Positions 24,566 through 34,627 are shown, numbered from the stretch's first letter. The stretch is DNA of 64,000 nucleotides from RECM01 sp047921215 (GCA_047921215.1 JBLRWO010000002.1:1-64000); one strand, 5' to 3'. The notes: generated by a model from the sequence alone, not told the origin. A program made the numbers and translations.

Positions 24566-27500
24566 TTATTTAATGACTGCAAATTTGCCCCTGTGTTCGC
24601 CAACACCTTTGGCTTCAACATGGTACAGGTATACGCCGAAGGCCAGGTTCATCCCGTCTTTGGTGGTCAGGTCCCACGACGTCTGACCGTCGTCGATGCC
24701 CGATTCATGCTGCAGGGTTTTGACCAGTTCGCCGGTGATCGTATAGATGCGGATCGTGCACGACGGCGGCAGGTTCATGAAATAGATGCGGCGTTCGCCC
24801 CTGCCCGACCGGTAGGTATTCGACGGTTCAAAATTGCTGGATGCAACGTAGGGATTGGGCACCACGATGATGTTATCGAGCGATGACCGGGCCACCTGGC
24901 TGTCGAATTCAGCGCCCCTGATGCTGAACCTGAATTCATCGGCCGACTGGAAGGGCTTGTGGGTCCTGAACACCAGCGATGATGATCCCGGTGTCGGGGG
25001 TACCGGCACAACACCCGGATCCAGCACTGGGTCGGGCTCATACAGACGAACCGACCAGCTGGCCCGCCAGTTGCCGCCGGCGAACACCGGCTCCAGGCCG
25101 GGCTCCGTACCCATCAGGATCACGATCATTTCGCCGTGGTCATAGGCTCCGTTTTTGAGACTGTCAACATCTTCAATAAGGGCAAACCGTGCACGTTCAC
25201 CAGTTGTCTGGTTGGTAATGCGGAAAGGAACCGGTATTTCCTGCATCCCGAAGGCCACCCTCATGGACGTATCGGCTATGCCGGATGTAAACTCGATCTC
25301 AAAGTCGGCCGGATGCGGTATAAACCGGGATGCAAACAGGGCGCTCGACGACGCCGGCAGTACCTGGGGTATGAAATTCCCGCCGTCGCCCGTTAGGGCA
25401 ATGCTGTTGTTGTCGATAGTAACGGCTGTCGGGCCAACAATATCTACCGCGAACCCGTCAATAAAGGGTATCTGAATTTTACCGCCTCTCAGCGATTCCT
25501 CAAACAGCGGTTCCTCTTCATCAGGCGTTGTGAGCGTGGCTACCGGATTGATCTCGGTTTGCCAGATGGAATCATTCCGGAATGTGAGCACGTACTCCTT
25601 CTCGCCCTGCACAGCTGTTGGAGCAAGCACATCAACGCCGATGGTTCCTGTGCCGATGCGGTCCCTTTCAACCACAACCACTTCCGGGGCGATGTAGCCG
25701 GCTGCCGGGGCACGTGGTACGGCAACGCCGGTGTTCACATCCACGCTTATGTTGCCGGCAATGTCGTTTTTGATGATGGCTGATGTGGCACTGGGCGAAA
25801 TGCCGCGCACCTGCCCGTTTACGTCAGTCACGAAATTTCCATCGCCGTCTTTCTCCACAAAACCGCGGTCGTAGGGTACCAGAGCGTAGTAGTAGGTGCG
25901 GCCGTTGATCACATCTCGGTCGATGTAGCTGTGCCTGAGGCCGGTATCGTTGCCCAGGTTGAACTGCACACCGTTTACGGTTACCGGATGCAGCCCCCTG
26001 ATTCCGTTGATCAGGTCGAACTGGGCCAGCGGCTTCTGGTAGATTGTGCTGCCATAGGAGTCGGTGATTACCAGGTTTTCCTCAAAGTTCGGTTCCGTCG
26101 ACCGGTAGATCATGTACCCTTCGAAATCGAATTCACCCAGGAAGGGATCGTATGATTTTTCGGCCAGGTCATCCCAGAACAGGGTTACCATGCCGTCGCC
26201 CGGAATAATCGTCAGGTTCGATTTGTTGGGCGGCTGGGCGAACTGGTAATCGGCATTGTAAATTTGCTGTACCGTCTGCTTTTTCCGTGCCAGCGACGAG
26301 TTCATCATCTGCCGGGGATCATTGAAATCCTTTTCAGCAAAAATGAGGGCCATCGAAAACCGCTCGGTCTGACCGGCCTTAAGCGGAAACGGCCCCGACG
26401 AGAAGAACATGCCCAGGTTACGGCCGCCCTCCAGCAGAATGTCGTCGATGGGCGGCAGTGCCTTTGAAAACACCCTGTAGTTTTCCTCATCATTGATCAG
26501 CTGATAGGTATGCACATCGAACACGGCAAAACCGGTCAGGCCGATCTGGTCGGATTCATCCTTGTCGAGGCCGTCGAAATTGGGTTCACCCTCTGTCGGG
26601 ATGCCATCGCCCTCACCCTCATCCCTGCCGGGATAATTGGGATGGTTTGGGCCAAGGCCGTCCCGGCCAACGTCATCATTCAGGGGCTCACCCGGATCCC
26701 ACTGCCCGTTTCCATTCAGGTCTGAATAGGTGCGCCAGTCCATATCCTCATCGCCTGTCCACCAGTACCCCATCTGGTAGGCCGGTCGCAGCTCGAGATC
26801 GAGGTAGAAGCGTTCAAATTTCTCCATATCGTAGTTGGCTTCCACGTAGGCACGGATGTTGTCCTGCCCGGTGATGAGCTGACCGGGGCCACTGGTCCTG
26901 CTTTCATCGGTGATGCCGTCGTCATCATTATCAATGCCGTCGGTTGAATTTCCGGGCGATTCGAGGAAGGCGTACCCGGCCGTACCCACCGGCCCCCAGA
27001 GTCCCGGGGATCCGATTCCGTCGAAATCCCAGGCAAAGGCCAGATCCAGTTCCTTGTTATAGGCACCCTCATCGTCGCCCGAATCGTCGGTTCCCCCGAT
27101 GCCCCAGTCGATATACTGGGCAAAGTAGACATCCTCATAGTCCACCTCACACTCATTTTCGATCTCATACAGCCAGAAAATCACATCCTGTGCCAGCGGG
27201 TGGTTCCACTGAAAACCGCGGGCCTTAACCTGCAGGCCCAATCCGCCCCTGGTCTGGTCACCCGGGCAGGGATAGAATTCGTGAGGGGCCTGAATCCATT
27301 CCCGGTCTTCGGCATCGTCGAATACGAAAAGGGTTTCGAGATCCGCATTTTTGACCCCCTTGCCAAACCAGCCGTTCCACTGCCCGGCCCAGTCAATGGG
27401 CCTGTCGGGCCATTCCGAGGGCCACGTCGATTCGTCGTCGCTGCGTGCAGGTGAGCTCTGCCGGGGGTTTGAATAGCCGACCAGCGGGGCAAATCCCCAG

Positions 27501-28063
27501 GGGACCAGCGTTACCGGATCGCGGTCGATAAATTCCCGGTAATTCGTGCTCATGGGGTAGATCAGCCGGCCCTGTGAATCCCTTGTTTTGGCCGAAACGA
27601 TGAATGCCACACCGTCAACATAAGAGTGTCCGCTGCCCTTTGGCCATTCGCCTGATGGCTGATCGGGCCAGCGGGCAATCTCGCCGTGGTTCGAATACAG
27701 GGTACGCACGCGGTTGCCGTCCATGATGCCCCACTGGGTCCACCGGTTGCTGCCGTGTTCTTCGTTAAACTGGGCAAGTGCGTCAACGTTCAGGCTAAGC
27801 AGCAACAACAAAAAAACCGTCATGGTGAGCGCAGCGCAGCGCAGCGGAGCGAAGTCGAACCAGGCGGGCAGGGATCTGCCCTGCCCGGAAGGGGCCGGTT
27901 TTTGCACAGGGTTCGCTATACGGAGGCTTTTGGCAAAGCCTCCACGTGCTTCGACTTCGTCCCGGTGTACCGGGACTGCGCTCAGAATGACGTTGGGAAG
28001 GATAGCCTCACGGGGTGGGACTGCGCTCAGAATGACGGGGGGCTGGGTTGTTTTGATGTTCAT
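24566..28063 (-). CDS. Large T9SS-type secreted protein with repeat-disrupted signal peptide
   Basis: The mature part is ~1,070 residues: Asp-rich calcium-binding-like segments (SDLNGNGQWDPGEPLNDD, GIDNDDDGITDES), a fibronectin-like part (GDGMVTLFWDDLAEKSYDPF) and a C-terminal FlgD/T9SS-like domain (IIVVPNPYVASSNFEPSNTY ... GVYLYHVEA). It probably resides at the cell surface with the TonB receptor. The ATG at 28063 (11 bases after the receptor stop) starts MNIKTTQPP, but a family-1 repeat then adds about 70 foreign residues before the hydrophobic signal core FLLLLLSLNVDALAQ. An ATG at 27823, at the repeat edge, is the alternative start and gives a normal signal peptide. Confidence 0.8.
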   Translation of the reverse strand: MNIKTTQPPVILSAVPPREAILPNVILSAVPVHRDEVEARGGFAKSLRIANPVQKPAPSGQGRSLPAWFDFAPLRCAALTMTVFLLLLLSLNVDALAQFNEEHGSNRWTQWGIMDGNRVRTLYSNHGEIARWPDQPSGEWPKGSGHSYVDGVAFIVSAKTRDSQGRLIYPMSTNYREFIDRDPVTLVPWGFAPLVGYSNPRQSSPARSDDESTWPSEWPDRPIDWAGQWNGWFGKGVKNADLETLFVFDDAEDREWIQAPHEFYPCPGDQTRGGLGLQVKARGFQWNHPLAQDVIFWLYEIENECEVDYEDVYFAQYIDWGIGGTDDSGDDEGAYNKELDLAFAWDFDGIGSPGLWGPVGTAGYAFLESPGNSTDGIDNDDDGITDESRTSGPGQLITGQDNIRAYVEANYDMEKFERFYLDLELRPAYQMGYWWTGDEDMDWRTYSDLNGNGQWDPGEPLNDDVGRDGLGPNHPNYPGRDEGEGDGIPTEGEPNFDGLDKDESDQIGLTGFAVFDVHTYQLINDEENYRVFSKALPPIDDILLEGGRNLGMFFSSGPFPLKAGQTERFSMALIFAEKDFNDPRQMMNSSLARKKQTVQQIYNADYQFAQPPNKSNLTIIPGDGMVTLFWDDLAEKSYDPFLGEFDFEGYMIYRSTEPNFEENLVITDSYGSTIYQKPLAQFDLINGIRGLHPVTVNGVQFNLGNDTGLRHSYIDRDVINGRTYYYALVPYDRGFVEKDGDGNFVTDVNGQVRGISPSATSAIIKNDIAGNISVDVNTGVAVPRAPAAGYIAPEVVVVERDRIGTGTIGVDVLAPTAVQGEKEYVLTFRNDSIWQTEINPVATLTTPDEEEPLFEESLRGGKIQIPFIDGFAVDIVGPTAVTIDNNSIALTGDGGNFIPQVLPASSSALFASRFIPHPADFEIEFTSGIADTSMRVAFGMQEIPVPFRITNQTTGERARFALIEDVDSLKNGAYDHGEMIVILMGTEPGLEPVFAGGNWRASWSVRLYEPDPVLDPGVVPVPPTPGSSSLVFRTHKPFQSADEFRFSIRGAEFDSQVARSSLDNIIVVPNPYVASSNFEPSNTYRSGRGERRIYFMNLPPSCTIRIYTITGELVKTLQHESGIDDGQTSWDLTTKDGMNLAFGVYLYHVEAKGVGEHRGKFAVIK
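27818..28036. repeat. Family-1 repeat element, copy D, inside a coding start
   Basis: The outer ends are CCGTCATGGTGAGCGCAGCG and CTGCGCTCAGAATGACG, a near-perfect inverted pair. Inside are GGAGGCTTT-TGGC-AAAGCCTCC (27922-27943), a GGGCAG/CTGCCC hairpin near 27868 and TCCCGGT-GT-ACCGGGA near 27960. It lies within the 5' coding region of the large secreted protein and is read through in frame. Confidence 0.8.
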
Positions 28064-28076
28064 TTTTCGCAATTTT

Positions 28077-30752
28077 TTAAAAACCAAACTGAAAACCGAG
28101 GGTTACCCGCCTCGGGGATGAATAGAAATCGGGGCGGAACAGGAACTCTTCTTTGGTATTCAGCCCCTGCGGCTGACCCGAATAGTAGCGCAGATTCGGG
28201 AATACCCGCCCGGTGTCGTTATATACGTTCACCTCGTTTTGCGTATCGAACAGGTTATAGACCCGTATGAACAGCCCGCCGGTCATCCCTTTGAACTGAA
28301 TGCTTTTCGACGCGTACAGATCGAAATTGATAAAACCTGGTTTGCGGTCGGAATTCTCCAGGCCGATGCGCTGGTTTGCCACAGACGGGGTATAGGGCAG
28401 TCCGGAGCCGAATTCACCCGTCATGGTCAGCACCCAGTTGCTCACAGTAAGCAGGCTGAAACTGGCCTTGAGCTGGTGCCGGCGGTCCCAGTCGAGCGGT
28501 ACCAGCTGCTTTTCGGTTTCTACGCCTGCCTGTTCATCCAGAAGCCGGGATTCCGGATCGCTGGCATTGCCCGATGCAAACTGCAGGGAGTAATTGATGT
28601 TGAAGCTGAAATTCCGGTCCATCCGCTTGTCGAGGGTCACGATTACCCCCTTCGACTGCCCGTAATCCCTGTTGATGTACCGGCCGTATTTGGACAGTGG
28701 AAAGGGCTCGTCAACGCCCGGTTCGATCACCTCGATGCGGGTACCGAGCAGGTTCCGTATATCTTTGTAAAAGAGGGTAACCCCCAGCGCCAGAATATCA
28801 TTAAATCCCTGCTGAAGTCCGGTTTCGTAGGAGATGGTCTGCTGTGGTTTCAGGTTGGGATTGCCGAACACCCGCCCCAGGCCAAGCTCCGGATTAAAGG
28901 TGTAATCGGGATTGGTGTAGAGAAACTGGAAGGCCGGGATCTGGAAGAAATGCCCGTACGACACGTGCACCACACCGCTTTCGGATATCGGATAGGCCAG
29001 CCCTACACGAGGAGAGATCTGCCAGTTCGGTTCGGTCGATACTCTCGGCGAATTGGCCGGACGGCCGTAGTTTTCCGGCACAAGGCTGTTGGAATCGAAA
29101 TAGTCGAAACGCACACCCAGGTTCACAACCATGTAATCGAATTCCATCTTGTCCTGCACATAGGCACTGATTTCCAGCGGCTGTTCATCATAGAAAACGT
29201 GATCGGGTGTGCCTTCGGGCGGTATTTCCGGCACAAATCCGGTTGAGGAGTTGTTCTTCACCTTGAAATCCCTCATCCGTATGTTGTGCATCTTGATCTG
29301 GGCACCGGATTTGATCATGTGCCGGCGGTTGAGCTGGCTGGTAACATCCATCGCTCCGACCAGGGTCCGGGTTTCACGGCTGAAATGGTCCATGATAGCC
29401 CCTCCCCTCAAAAACGAAAAGTTGCCTCCCAGAAAACTCTGTGCATCGTCGCGGGGATACCTCGGATCGAGCGGATCTTCATACAGGTACGACTTGCTTC
29501 TGTTGATGAAGTAGGCGCCTTTGAGGGTCGCAAACGTTTTGGAGTTGAAGGAATAGCTCTCAAGCACGTTCAGCGTGAGCGACTCGCCGTAATTGGTCGG
29601 GGTGCCGTCGGGATTGTACTGAAAGATATGGTTATAGTTCTGCCCTTTGTCTTTCTGGTACAGCGCGTTTACCGAGAGCTTGTTACCCTTGAATAAAAAC
29701 GTGGTGATCTTGACCTGGAAGGTATTCTGCTCCCCCCAGTTCATCGGCACAAAACTGCTGTCTCCCAGTTCGGGCACATATACGTTCCTGCCGTCAACAT
29801 TAACAATTTCGCCCGAATCGTTGCTGTGCCCGATGGGCCGTACCATGTTTTTGCCGTACAGATAGCCCTGGTCGAATGTTCTTCTTGCGGAGAAGAAATA
29901 CCGGACTTTATCATTGAACAGCGGAAACGGGCCGCTTAACGTACCCTGCAGATCATACACATGGGCGGGCGAAATTGACCCGATATTCTGAAAATCGCCG
30001 GTATTCAACGTGAGGTAGTCGCCGGTATATGCCGAAAAATTGCCCTCCAGCTTCGTACCGCCATCCTTGGTTACAATGTTAACAACGCCCGACTGCGCCT
30101 GCCCGTACTCGGCGTTGAATGTGCCGCTGATCACCTCCACTTCCTGTATGGAGTTGTTCTCTACCTGGTAGGCGAACGAATTGTCGAACGAGTCGTTGAT
30201 GGGAATTCCATCCACCAGATAGGCCACTTCGCCCAGCCTGCCGCCACGAAAGTGTCCGTTTACCACGCCTGCCTGCAGGTTTACAATATCATTGAAATTC
30301 TCGACCGGAAGAAGCGCGATCTCCCTGGCCGATACGGATACACTCGATGAGGTCAGATCCCTTCGTACAATGGGCCGTTCGGCTATAACAACCGCTTCTT
30401 CCCCGCTGATCACGGTCTCTGTCATCGTAAAATTGATGGTGGTTGTCCGGTCTATCGAAACCCGGACATTCTGCACCAGTTGTGTCTGAAATCCCAGATA
30501 TGAGGCCCGTAACTCATACGTGCCGGGCCTGATATTTAAAATCACATAATAGCCATCCATATCCGTCATGGCACCCTGCTGAGTGCCGGCTATGGTCACG
30601 TTTACCCCGATAAGAGGTTCACCGGATCCTGCTTCTGTAACCCGGCCGGTAATCTTTCCGGTTGATCTGCTGAAGACATCAGTATGGATCATCAGCAGGG
30701 CCAGTAAGGCCAGGAATACGACTATACCACTTTTCGGACGCATCATTTTCAT
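28077..30752 (-). CDS. TonB-dependent receptor with carboxypeptidase-like N-terminal domain
   Basis: The 891-residue outer-membrane receptor has a signal peptide, then a CarboxypepD-reg domain (GKITGRVTEAGSGEPLIGVN ... TYELRASYLGFQTQLVQNVR), a plug (YLVDGIPINDSF, SIQEVEVISGTFNAEYGQAQ, SGVVNIVTKDGG) and a C-terminal barrel ending in Phe (RRVTLGFQFGF). It imports a large substrate in exchange for TonB energy. No SusD partner is encoded nearby, so it is not a classical SusCD pair; the secreted carbohydrate-binding proteins on both sides may take that role. It lies 80 bases after the gene at 30834-33464, with a hairpin between. Confidence 0.93.
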   Translation of the reverse strand: MKMMRPKSGIVVFLALLALLMIHTDVFSRSTGKITGRVTEAGSGEPLIGVNVTIAGTQQGAMTDMDGYYVILNIRPGTYELRASYLGFQTQLVQNVRVSIDRTTTINFTMTETVISGEEAVVIAERPIVRRDLTSSSVSVSAREIALLPVENFNDIVNLQAGVVNGHFRGGRLGEVAYLVDGIPINDSFDNSFAYQVENNSIQEVEVISGTFNAEYGQAQSGVVNIVTKDGGTKLEGNFSAYTGDYLTLNTGDFQNIGSISPAHVYDLQGTLSGPFPLFNDKVRYFFSARRTFDQGYLYGKNMVRPIGHSNDSGEIVNVDGRNVYVPELGDSSFVPMNWGEQNTFQVKITTFLFKGNKLSVNALYQKDKGQNYNHIFQYNPDGTPTNYGESLTLNVLESYSFNSKTFATLKGAYFINRSKSYLYEDPLDPRYPRDDAQSFLGGNFSFLRGGAIMDHFSRETRTLVGAMDVTSQLNRRHMIKSGAQIKMHNIRMRDFKVKNNSSTGFVPEIPPEGTPDHVFYDEQPLEISAYVQDKMEFDYMVVNLGVRFDYFDSNSLVPENYGRPANSPRVSTEPNWQISPRVGLAYPISESGVVHVSYGHFFQIPAFQFLYTNPDYTFNPELGLGRVFGNPNLKPQQTISYETGLQQGFNDILALGVTLFYKDIRNLLGTRIEVIEPGVDEPFPLSKYGRYINRDYGQSKGVIVTLDKRMDRNFSFNINYSLQFASGNASDPESRLLDEQAGVETEKQLVPLDWDRRHQLKASFSLLTVSNWVLTMTGEFGSGLPYTPSVANQRIGLENSDRKPGFINFDLYASKSIQFKGMTGGLFIRVYNLFDTQNEVNVYNDTGRVFPNLRYYSGQPQGLNTKEEFLFRPDFYSSPRRVTLGFQFGF

Positions 30753-30761
30753 TTATTAATG

Positions 30762-30799
30762 AAAAACCGGCTCCGGAGATAACCTCCGGAACCAGTTTT
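30762..30799 (-). terminator. Hairpin terminator/attenuator before the TonB receptor
   Basis: Read on the minus strand, a long stem around CTCCGGAGCC / GGTTCCGGAG with a five-base loop is followed by a T-rich stretch. It stands 35 bases after the stop of the carbohydrate-binding gene and just before the receptor start, so it may allow higher expression of the first gene. Confidence 0.65.
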
Positions 30800-30833
30800 C
30801 TTTGGGGGTTGGTCCAGGATACTGAATCGTGAA

Positions 30834-33464
30834 TTACTTGATCAGCATCATTTTTCTCGATTCGCTGAATGAATTGGTATTCAGCCTGTACAGATATACA
30901 CCGCTCGGCAGGCCGGAAGCGTTGAACTCTACATTATGGCGTCCGCTGCCCAGCATCGAATTTTTGAGCAGTTCAGCTACTTTCTGGCCCAGCATGTTGT
31001 ATACCTCGAGGGTCACCACATCGGCAGCGGGGAGTTCAAATCCGATAATGGTTGTCGGGTTGAACGGGTTCGGATAGTTCTGACCGAGATGGATTCTACC
31101 CGGACGTTCTTCTGTCCTGCCATCCTCAATCGAAACAAACGTACCGCCGATATTCAGGTCGCCAAGGCTAACGATGCTTACATCATCCCAGTAGGTTACG
31201 CCCTCGAATTCATTCGCATAGCGCAGGCGCATTTCCATACCAACGGAATTTTCAAGCGGATAGACCACAAACGCGTACTGGGTCCACCCGGTGCTTTCCA
31301 CCCGCGGGGCCAGCGGTATCACGTTCGAATTGAATTCGCCGTTGAGCATGATGTCAATACCGCCGATTTCATTGTATCCGGCCGTGCCTGATTCCATGCT
31401 GCTGTAAAACAGGGCAACCATCCCGATATTGTTGGTTCCCTCGCCAATGGTTTCGGGATCGGGCACACCCTCGTATCTCACCCAGAAACTGGCCAGTACC
31501 GGCTCGCCTACCGTTACCGGTACACGTTCGCTGATGGCCACGGCTTCTGATGCAGCCGGATCAAGCTGCTCGATGCGCAGGCTGTAATCGCCGCTCCGGG
31601 CATCCTCGTTTGTGCGGGTCATCATGAACGACTGCGTTTCCGGCCAGCCTTCATTACCAAAGCCGAAATCCGGGTACCAATAGTACCAGGTGTCGCCCAT
31701 GTCCACATTGGCGTTGAACCAGTCGCCTACCCAGCCTTCTGCTCCCGGTGCCGGACGCAGGAAGATGTCGTCCATGTACACCGTACCGGTGGCATTTGCC
31801 CCCTTGCGGAAAGTGATGGTTACCCGCTTCGCCGCCTGCTCGCTCGGAAGGGTAATCGCGCCCAGCGATTCGCTGCTCAGCTCAACCCAGCCGCCGGAAC
31901 TGGCCGCATCCTGAGGCACATCCAGTACCACAGGGGCTCCCAGCACATCATTGCCCTGGTCATCAAAAAATTCATAGACCAGCTGGAATTTCTCGTCATC
32001 GTTCGCCGGATTGGTATTCACGCCCGACACGTACACCCATCCGCCGATGATCAGCTCAGGGGTGCCGCCGGCAGGGATGCCCGGTACCCAGTTGCGTACC
32101 GCTTCTTCCATGGTCCAGGCCGAGGATCCGCTGCCCGAAAGCTTCAGGCTGTAGTGGGGAGTGCGGCTCTGTTCGGTGCTCCAGTCGGCCCCTGCTCCGC
32201 TCGGAGTCCAGTAGGCCGGACGGTCGGTTTCGAAACCGCCGTTCGATAACAATTCTTCCAGGCTTCCTGCGGCTTCACTGACCGGGGCGATGAAAACATC
32301 ATCCCAGTAGGTTACGCCCTCGAATTCATTCGCATAGCGCAGGCGCATTTCCATACCAACGGAATTTTCAAGCGGATAGACCACAAACGCGTACTGGGTC
32401 CACCCGGTGCTTTCCACCCGCGGGGCCAGCGGTATCACGTTCGAATTGAATTCGCCGTTGAGCATGATGTCAATACCGCCGATTTCATTGTATCCGGCCG
32501 TGCCTGATTCCATGCTGCTGTAAAACAGGGCAACCATCCCGATATTGTTGGTTCCCTCGCCAATGGTTTCGGGATCGGGCACACCCTCGTATCTCACCCA
32601 GAAACTGGCCAGTACCGGCTCGCCTACCGTTACCGGTACACGTTCGCTGATGGCCACGGCTTCTGATGCAGCCGGATCAAGCTGCTCGATGCGCAGGCTG
32701 TAATCGCCGCTCCGGGCATCCTCGTTTGTGCGGGTCATCATGAACGACTGCGTTTCCGGCCAGCCTTCATTACCAAAGCCGAAATCCGGGTACCAATAGT
32801 ACCAGGTGTCGCCCATGTCCACATTGGCGTTGAACCAGTCGCCTACCCAGCCTTCTGCTCCCGGTGCCGGACGCAGGAAGATGTCGTCCATGTACACCGT
32901 ACCGGTGGCATTTGCCCCCTTGCGGAAAGTGATGGTTACCCGCTTCGCCGCCTGCTCGCTCGGAAGGGTAATCGCGCCCAGCGATTCGCTGCTCAGCTCA
33001 ACCCAGCCGCCGGAACTGGCCGCATCCTGAGGCACATCCAGTACCACAGGGGCTCCCAGCACATCATTGCCCTGGTCATCAAAAAATTCATAGACCAGCT
33101 GGAATTTCTCGTCATCGTTCGCCGGATTGGTATTCACGCCCGACACGTACACCCATCCGCCGATGATCAGCTCAGGGGTGCCGCCGGCAGGGATGCCCGG
33201 TACCCAGTTGCGTACCGCTTCTTCCATGGTCCAGGCCGAGGATCCGCTGCCCGAAAGCTTCAGGCTGTAGTGGGGAGTGCGGCTCTGTTCGGTGCTCCAG
33301 TCGGCCCCTGCTCCGCTCGGAGTCCAGTAGGCCGGACGGTCGGTTTCGAAACCGCCGTTCGATAACAAGTTTACACTTGTATTGTTCTGTGCAACGATAG
33401 TAGTGCTTGCCAACAGGCAGAGCGCCAGTACCATGCCAAAACCGGACATTGTATTTTTTTTCAT
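30834..33464 (-). CDS. T9SS-secreted multi-domain carbohydrate-binding protein with duplicated module
   Basis: The 876-residue protein has a signal peptide (VLALCLLASTTIVAQ) and a C-terminal type A T9SS sorting domain (NYPNPFNPTTIIGFELP ... GVYLYRLNT ... SRKMMLIK). Between are two copies of a ~358-residue unit, each with two jelly-roll modules of the CBM4/9-like kind: LLSNGGFETDRPAYWTPSGA starts the first, RSGDYSLRIEQLDPA the second, with YWDDV in the last strand. No catalytic domain is visible, so it probably binds polysaccharide at the surface for the TonB receptor. It is the first structural gene after lacI. Confidence 0.85.
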   Translation of the reverse strand: MKKNTMSGFGMVLALCLLASTTIVAQNNTSVNLLSNGGFETDRPAYWTPSGAGADWSTEQSRTPHYSLKLSGSGSSAWTMEEAVRNWVPGIPAGGTPELIIGGWVYVSGVNTNPANDDEKFQLVYEFFDDQGNDVLGAPVVLDVPQDAASSGGWVELSSESLGAITLPSEQAAKRVTITFRKGANATGTVYMDDIFLRPAPGAEGWVGDWFNANVDMGDTWYYWYPDFGFGNEGWPETQSFMMTRTNEDARSGDYSLRIEQLDPAASEAVAISERVPVTVGEPVLASFWVRYEGVPDPETIGEGTNNIGMVALFYSSMESGTAGYNEIGGIDIMLNGEFNSNVIPLAPRVESTGWTQYAFVVYPLENSVGMEMRLRYANEFEGVTYWDDVFIAPVSEAAGSLEELLSNGGFETDRPAYWTPSGAGADWSTEQSRTPHYSLKLSGSGSSAWTMEEAVRNWVPGIPAGGTPELIIGGWVYVSGVNTNPANDDEKFQLVYEFFDDQGNDVLGAPVVLDVPQDAASSGGWVELSSESLGAITLPSEQAAKRVTITFRKGANATGTVYMDDIFLRPAPGAEGWVGDWFNANVDMGDTWYYWYPDFGFGNEGWPETQSFMMTRTNEDARSGDYSLRIEQLDPAASEAVAISERVPVTVGEPVLASFWVRYEGVPDPETIGEGTNNIGMVALFYSSMESGTAGYNEIGGIDIMLNGEFNSNVIPLAPRVESTGWTQYAFVVYPLENSVGMEMRLRYANEFEGVTYWDDVSIVSLGDLNIGGTFVSIEDGRTEERPGRIHLGQNYPNPFNPTTIIGFELPAADVVTLEVYNMLGQKVAELLKNSMLGSGRHNVEFNASGLPSGVYLYRLNTNSFSESRKMMLIK
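31180..32252 (-). repeat. Internal duplication, copy 2 (C-terminal)
   Basis: This 1,073-bp block repeats 32296-33368 with a period of 1,116 bases (372 codons). I found no base difference in the parts compared, and both translated copies agree wherever checked. A 43-base linker separates the copies. Such identity points to a very recent tandem duplication. Confidence 0.85.
32296..33368 (-). repeat. Internal duplication, copy 1 (N-terminal)
   Basis: First copy of the 1,073-bp block, starting right after the signal peptide region. Both copies share ends ACATCATCCCAG and GTTCGATAACAA on the plus strand. Adding or losing a copy by recombination keeps the frame because the period is a multiple of three. 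Confidence 0.85.
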
Positions 33465-33552
33465 GTATGTACCTCTTTTTAATGTTAATCCCCTGCAAAA
33501 CCCGTTATATCGGGGTTAAACAGAGGTGTTTTTTCGACCTTAAGAAAAACGT

Positions 33553-34593
33553 TCATGCTGATTCGCGGATAATCAGTTCCGCAGGAACGGTAAGCATATG
33601 ATTACTCCGCTCGAACTTTGAATTCAGCCGGGGGATGTCGTCGAGCATTTCTGCGAGCAGTTTCAGGGCCAGCTCACCCATCTGCTCCTTGAATACCCTT
33701 ACCGTGGTCAACTGAGGAGTAGAAAATTTCCCCCCCTCAACATCATCAAATCCTACAACAGCAAGATTTTCCGGGATTTTGATTTTCATCTCTTTGGCAC
33801 ATTTGATCAGGCCGAGAGCCAACGCATCATTTGCACAAAAGACGGCGGTAGGCCTTTTCTTTGCATTCAGAAGCTTCATACCCAGATCATAACCCGACTG
33901 CATGGTTGTCGACATGTGCTGGTCAGTGTATGTCAGGTGACCGGTATCCTGAAAACCGGCCTTCAACATGGCCAGCTGATAGCCTTCCAGCCGGTCCATT
34001 ATGCTCGGATGTTTTATATCGGAACCCAGGAAGGCGATATCACTGTGTCCTTTTCCGATCAGGTATCGAACCGCTTCCATACTTGCATTGCGGTTATCGA
34101 TCGTAATGGAGGGATACGATTTATACTGGTAATCGACGAGAACAAAGGGAATTCCCGAATCCTCCACTTCTTTCAGCAGTTCTCTGTTGACCTTTCCAGC
34201 TATGATGATGCCGTCAACATTGCGTTCTTTGAGCAGCCGGGGAGTGTCGGTCTGCCGCCTGTAGTTATCGGCAACGGTTGCAAGCAGCACATAGTAGTTC
34301 TGGTTTTTCGACTCAAACTCCGCTCCCAGGAAAATACGGGTATAAAAGGGTTCACTCAATGTAAAGTGCGATTCACGCAATATGAAACCGATATTATTGG
34401 TACGATTGGAGGCCAGGCTGCGTGCCGGGGCCGACGGCACATAACCCAGATCCCGGATGGCGCCCAGAATCTCCCTGCGTTTTACATCGCTCACATAGCC
34501 TTTGCCGTTCACCACCATCGATACTGTCGACATCGACGCTTTCACGTGGTTGGCAACATCCCTGATCGTAACTTTTTTCTTTAAGAGCGGCAT
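33553..34593 (-). CDS. LacI-family transcriptional regulator
   Basis: The 346-residue protein has an N-terminal LacI helix-turn-helix (VTIRDVANHVKASMSTVSMV, hinge APARSLASNRTNNIGFI) and a periplasmic-binding-protein-like sugar domain (GIIIAGKVNR, PFVLVDYQYKSYPSITIDNR, LAVVGFDDVEGGKFSTPQLT, PAELIIRESA). It sits at the head of the glycan locus and faces the divergent ATPase gene. A perfect ten-base palindrome GAAGCGCTTC at 34628-34637, 35 bases before its start, is a likely binding site, so the gene probably represses itself and may control the divergent gene and the downstream operon. Confidence 0.92.
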   Translation of the reverse strand: MPLLKKKVTIRDVANHVKASMSTVSMVVNGKGYVSDVKRREILGAIRDLGYVPSAPARSLASNRTNNIGFILRESHFTLSEPFYTRIFLGAEFESKNQNYYVLLATVADNYRRQTDTPRLLKERNVDGIIIAGKVNRELLKEVEDSGIPFVLVDYQYKSYPSITIDNRNASMEAVRYLIGKGHSDIAFLGSDIKHPSIMDRLEGYQLAMLKAGFQDTGHLTYTDQHMSTTMQSGYDLGMKLLNAKKRPTAVFCANDALALGLIKCAKEMKIKIPENLAVVGFDDVEGGKFSTPQLTTVRVFKEQMGELALKLLAEMLDDIPRLNSKFERSNHMLTVPAELIIRESA

Positions 34594-34627
34594 TTTTAAG
34601 GATCGGCAGATTTATGTTTGATATATC

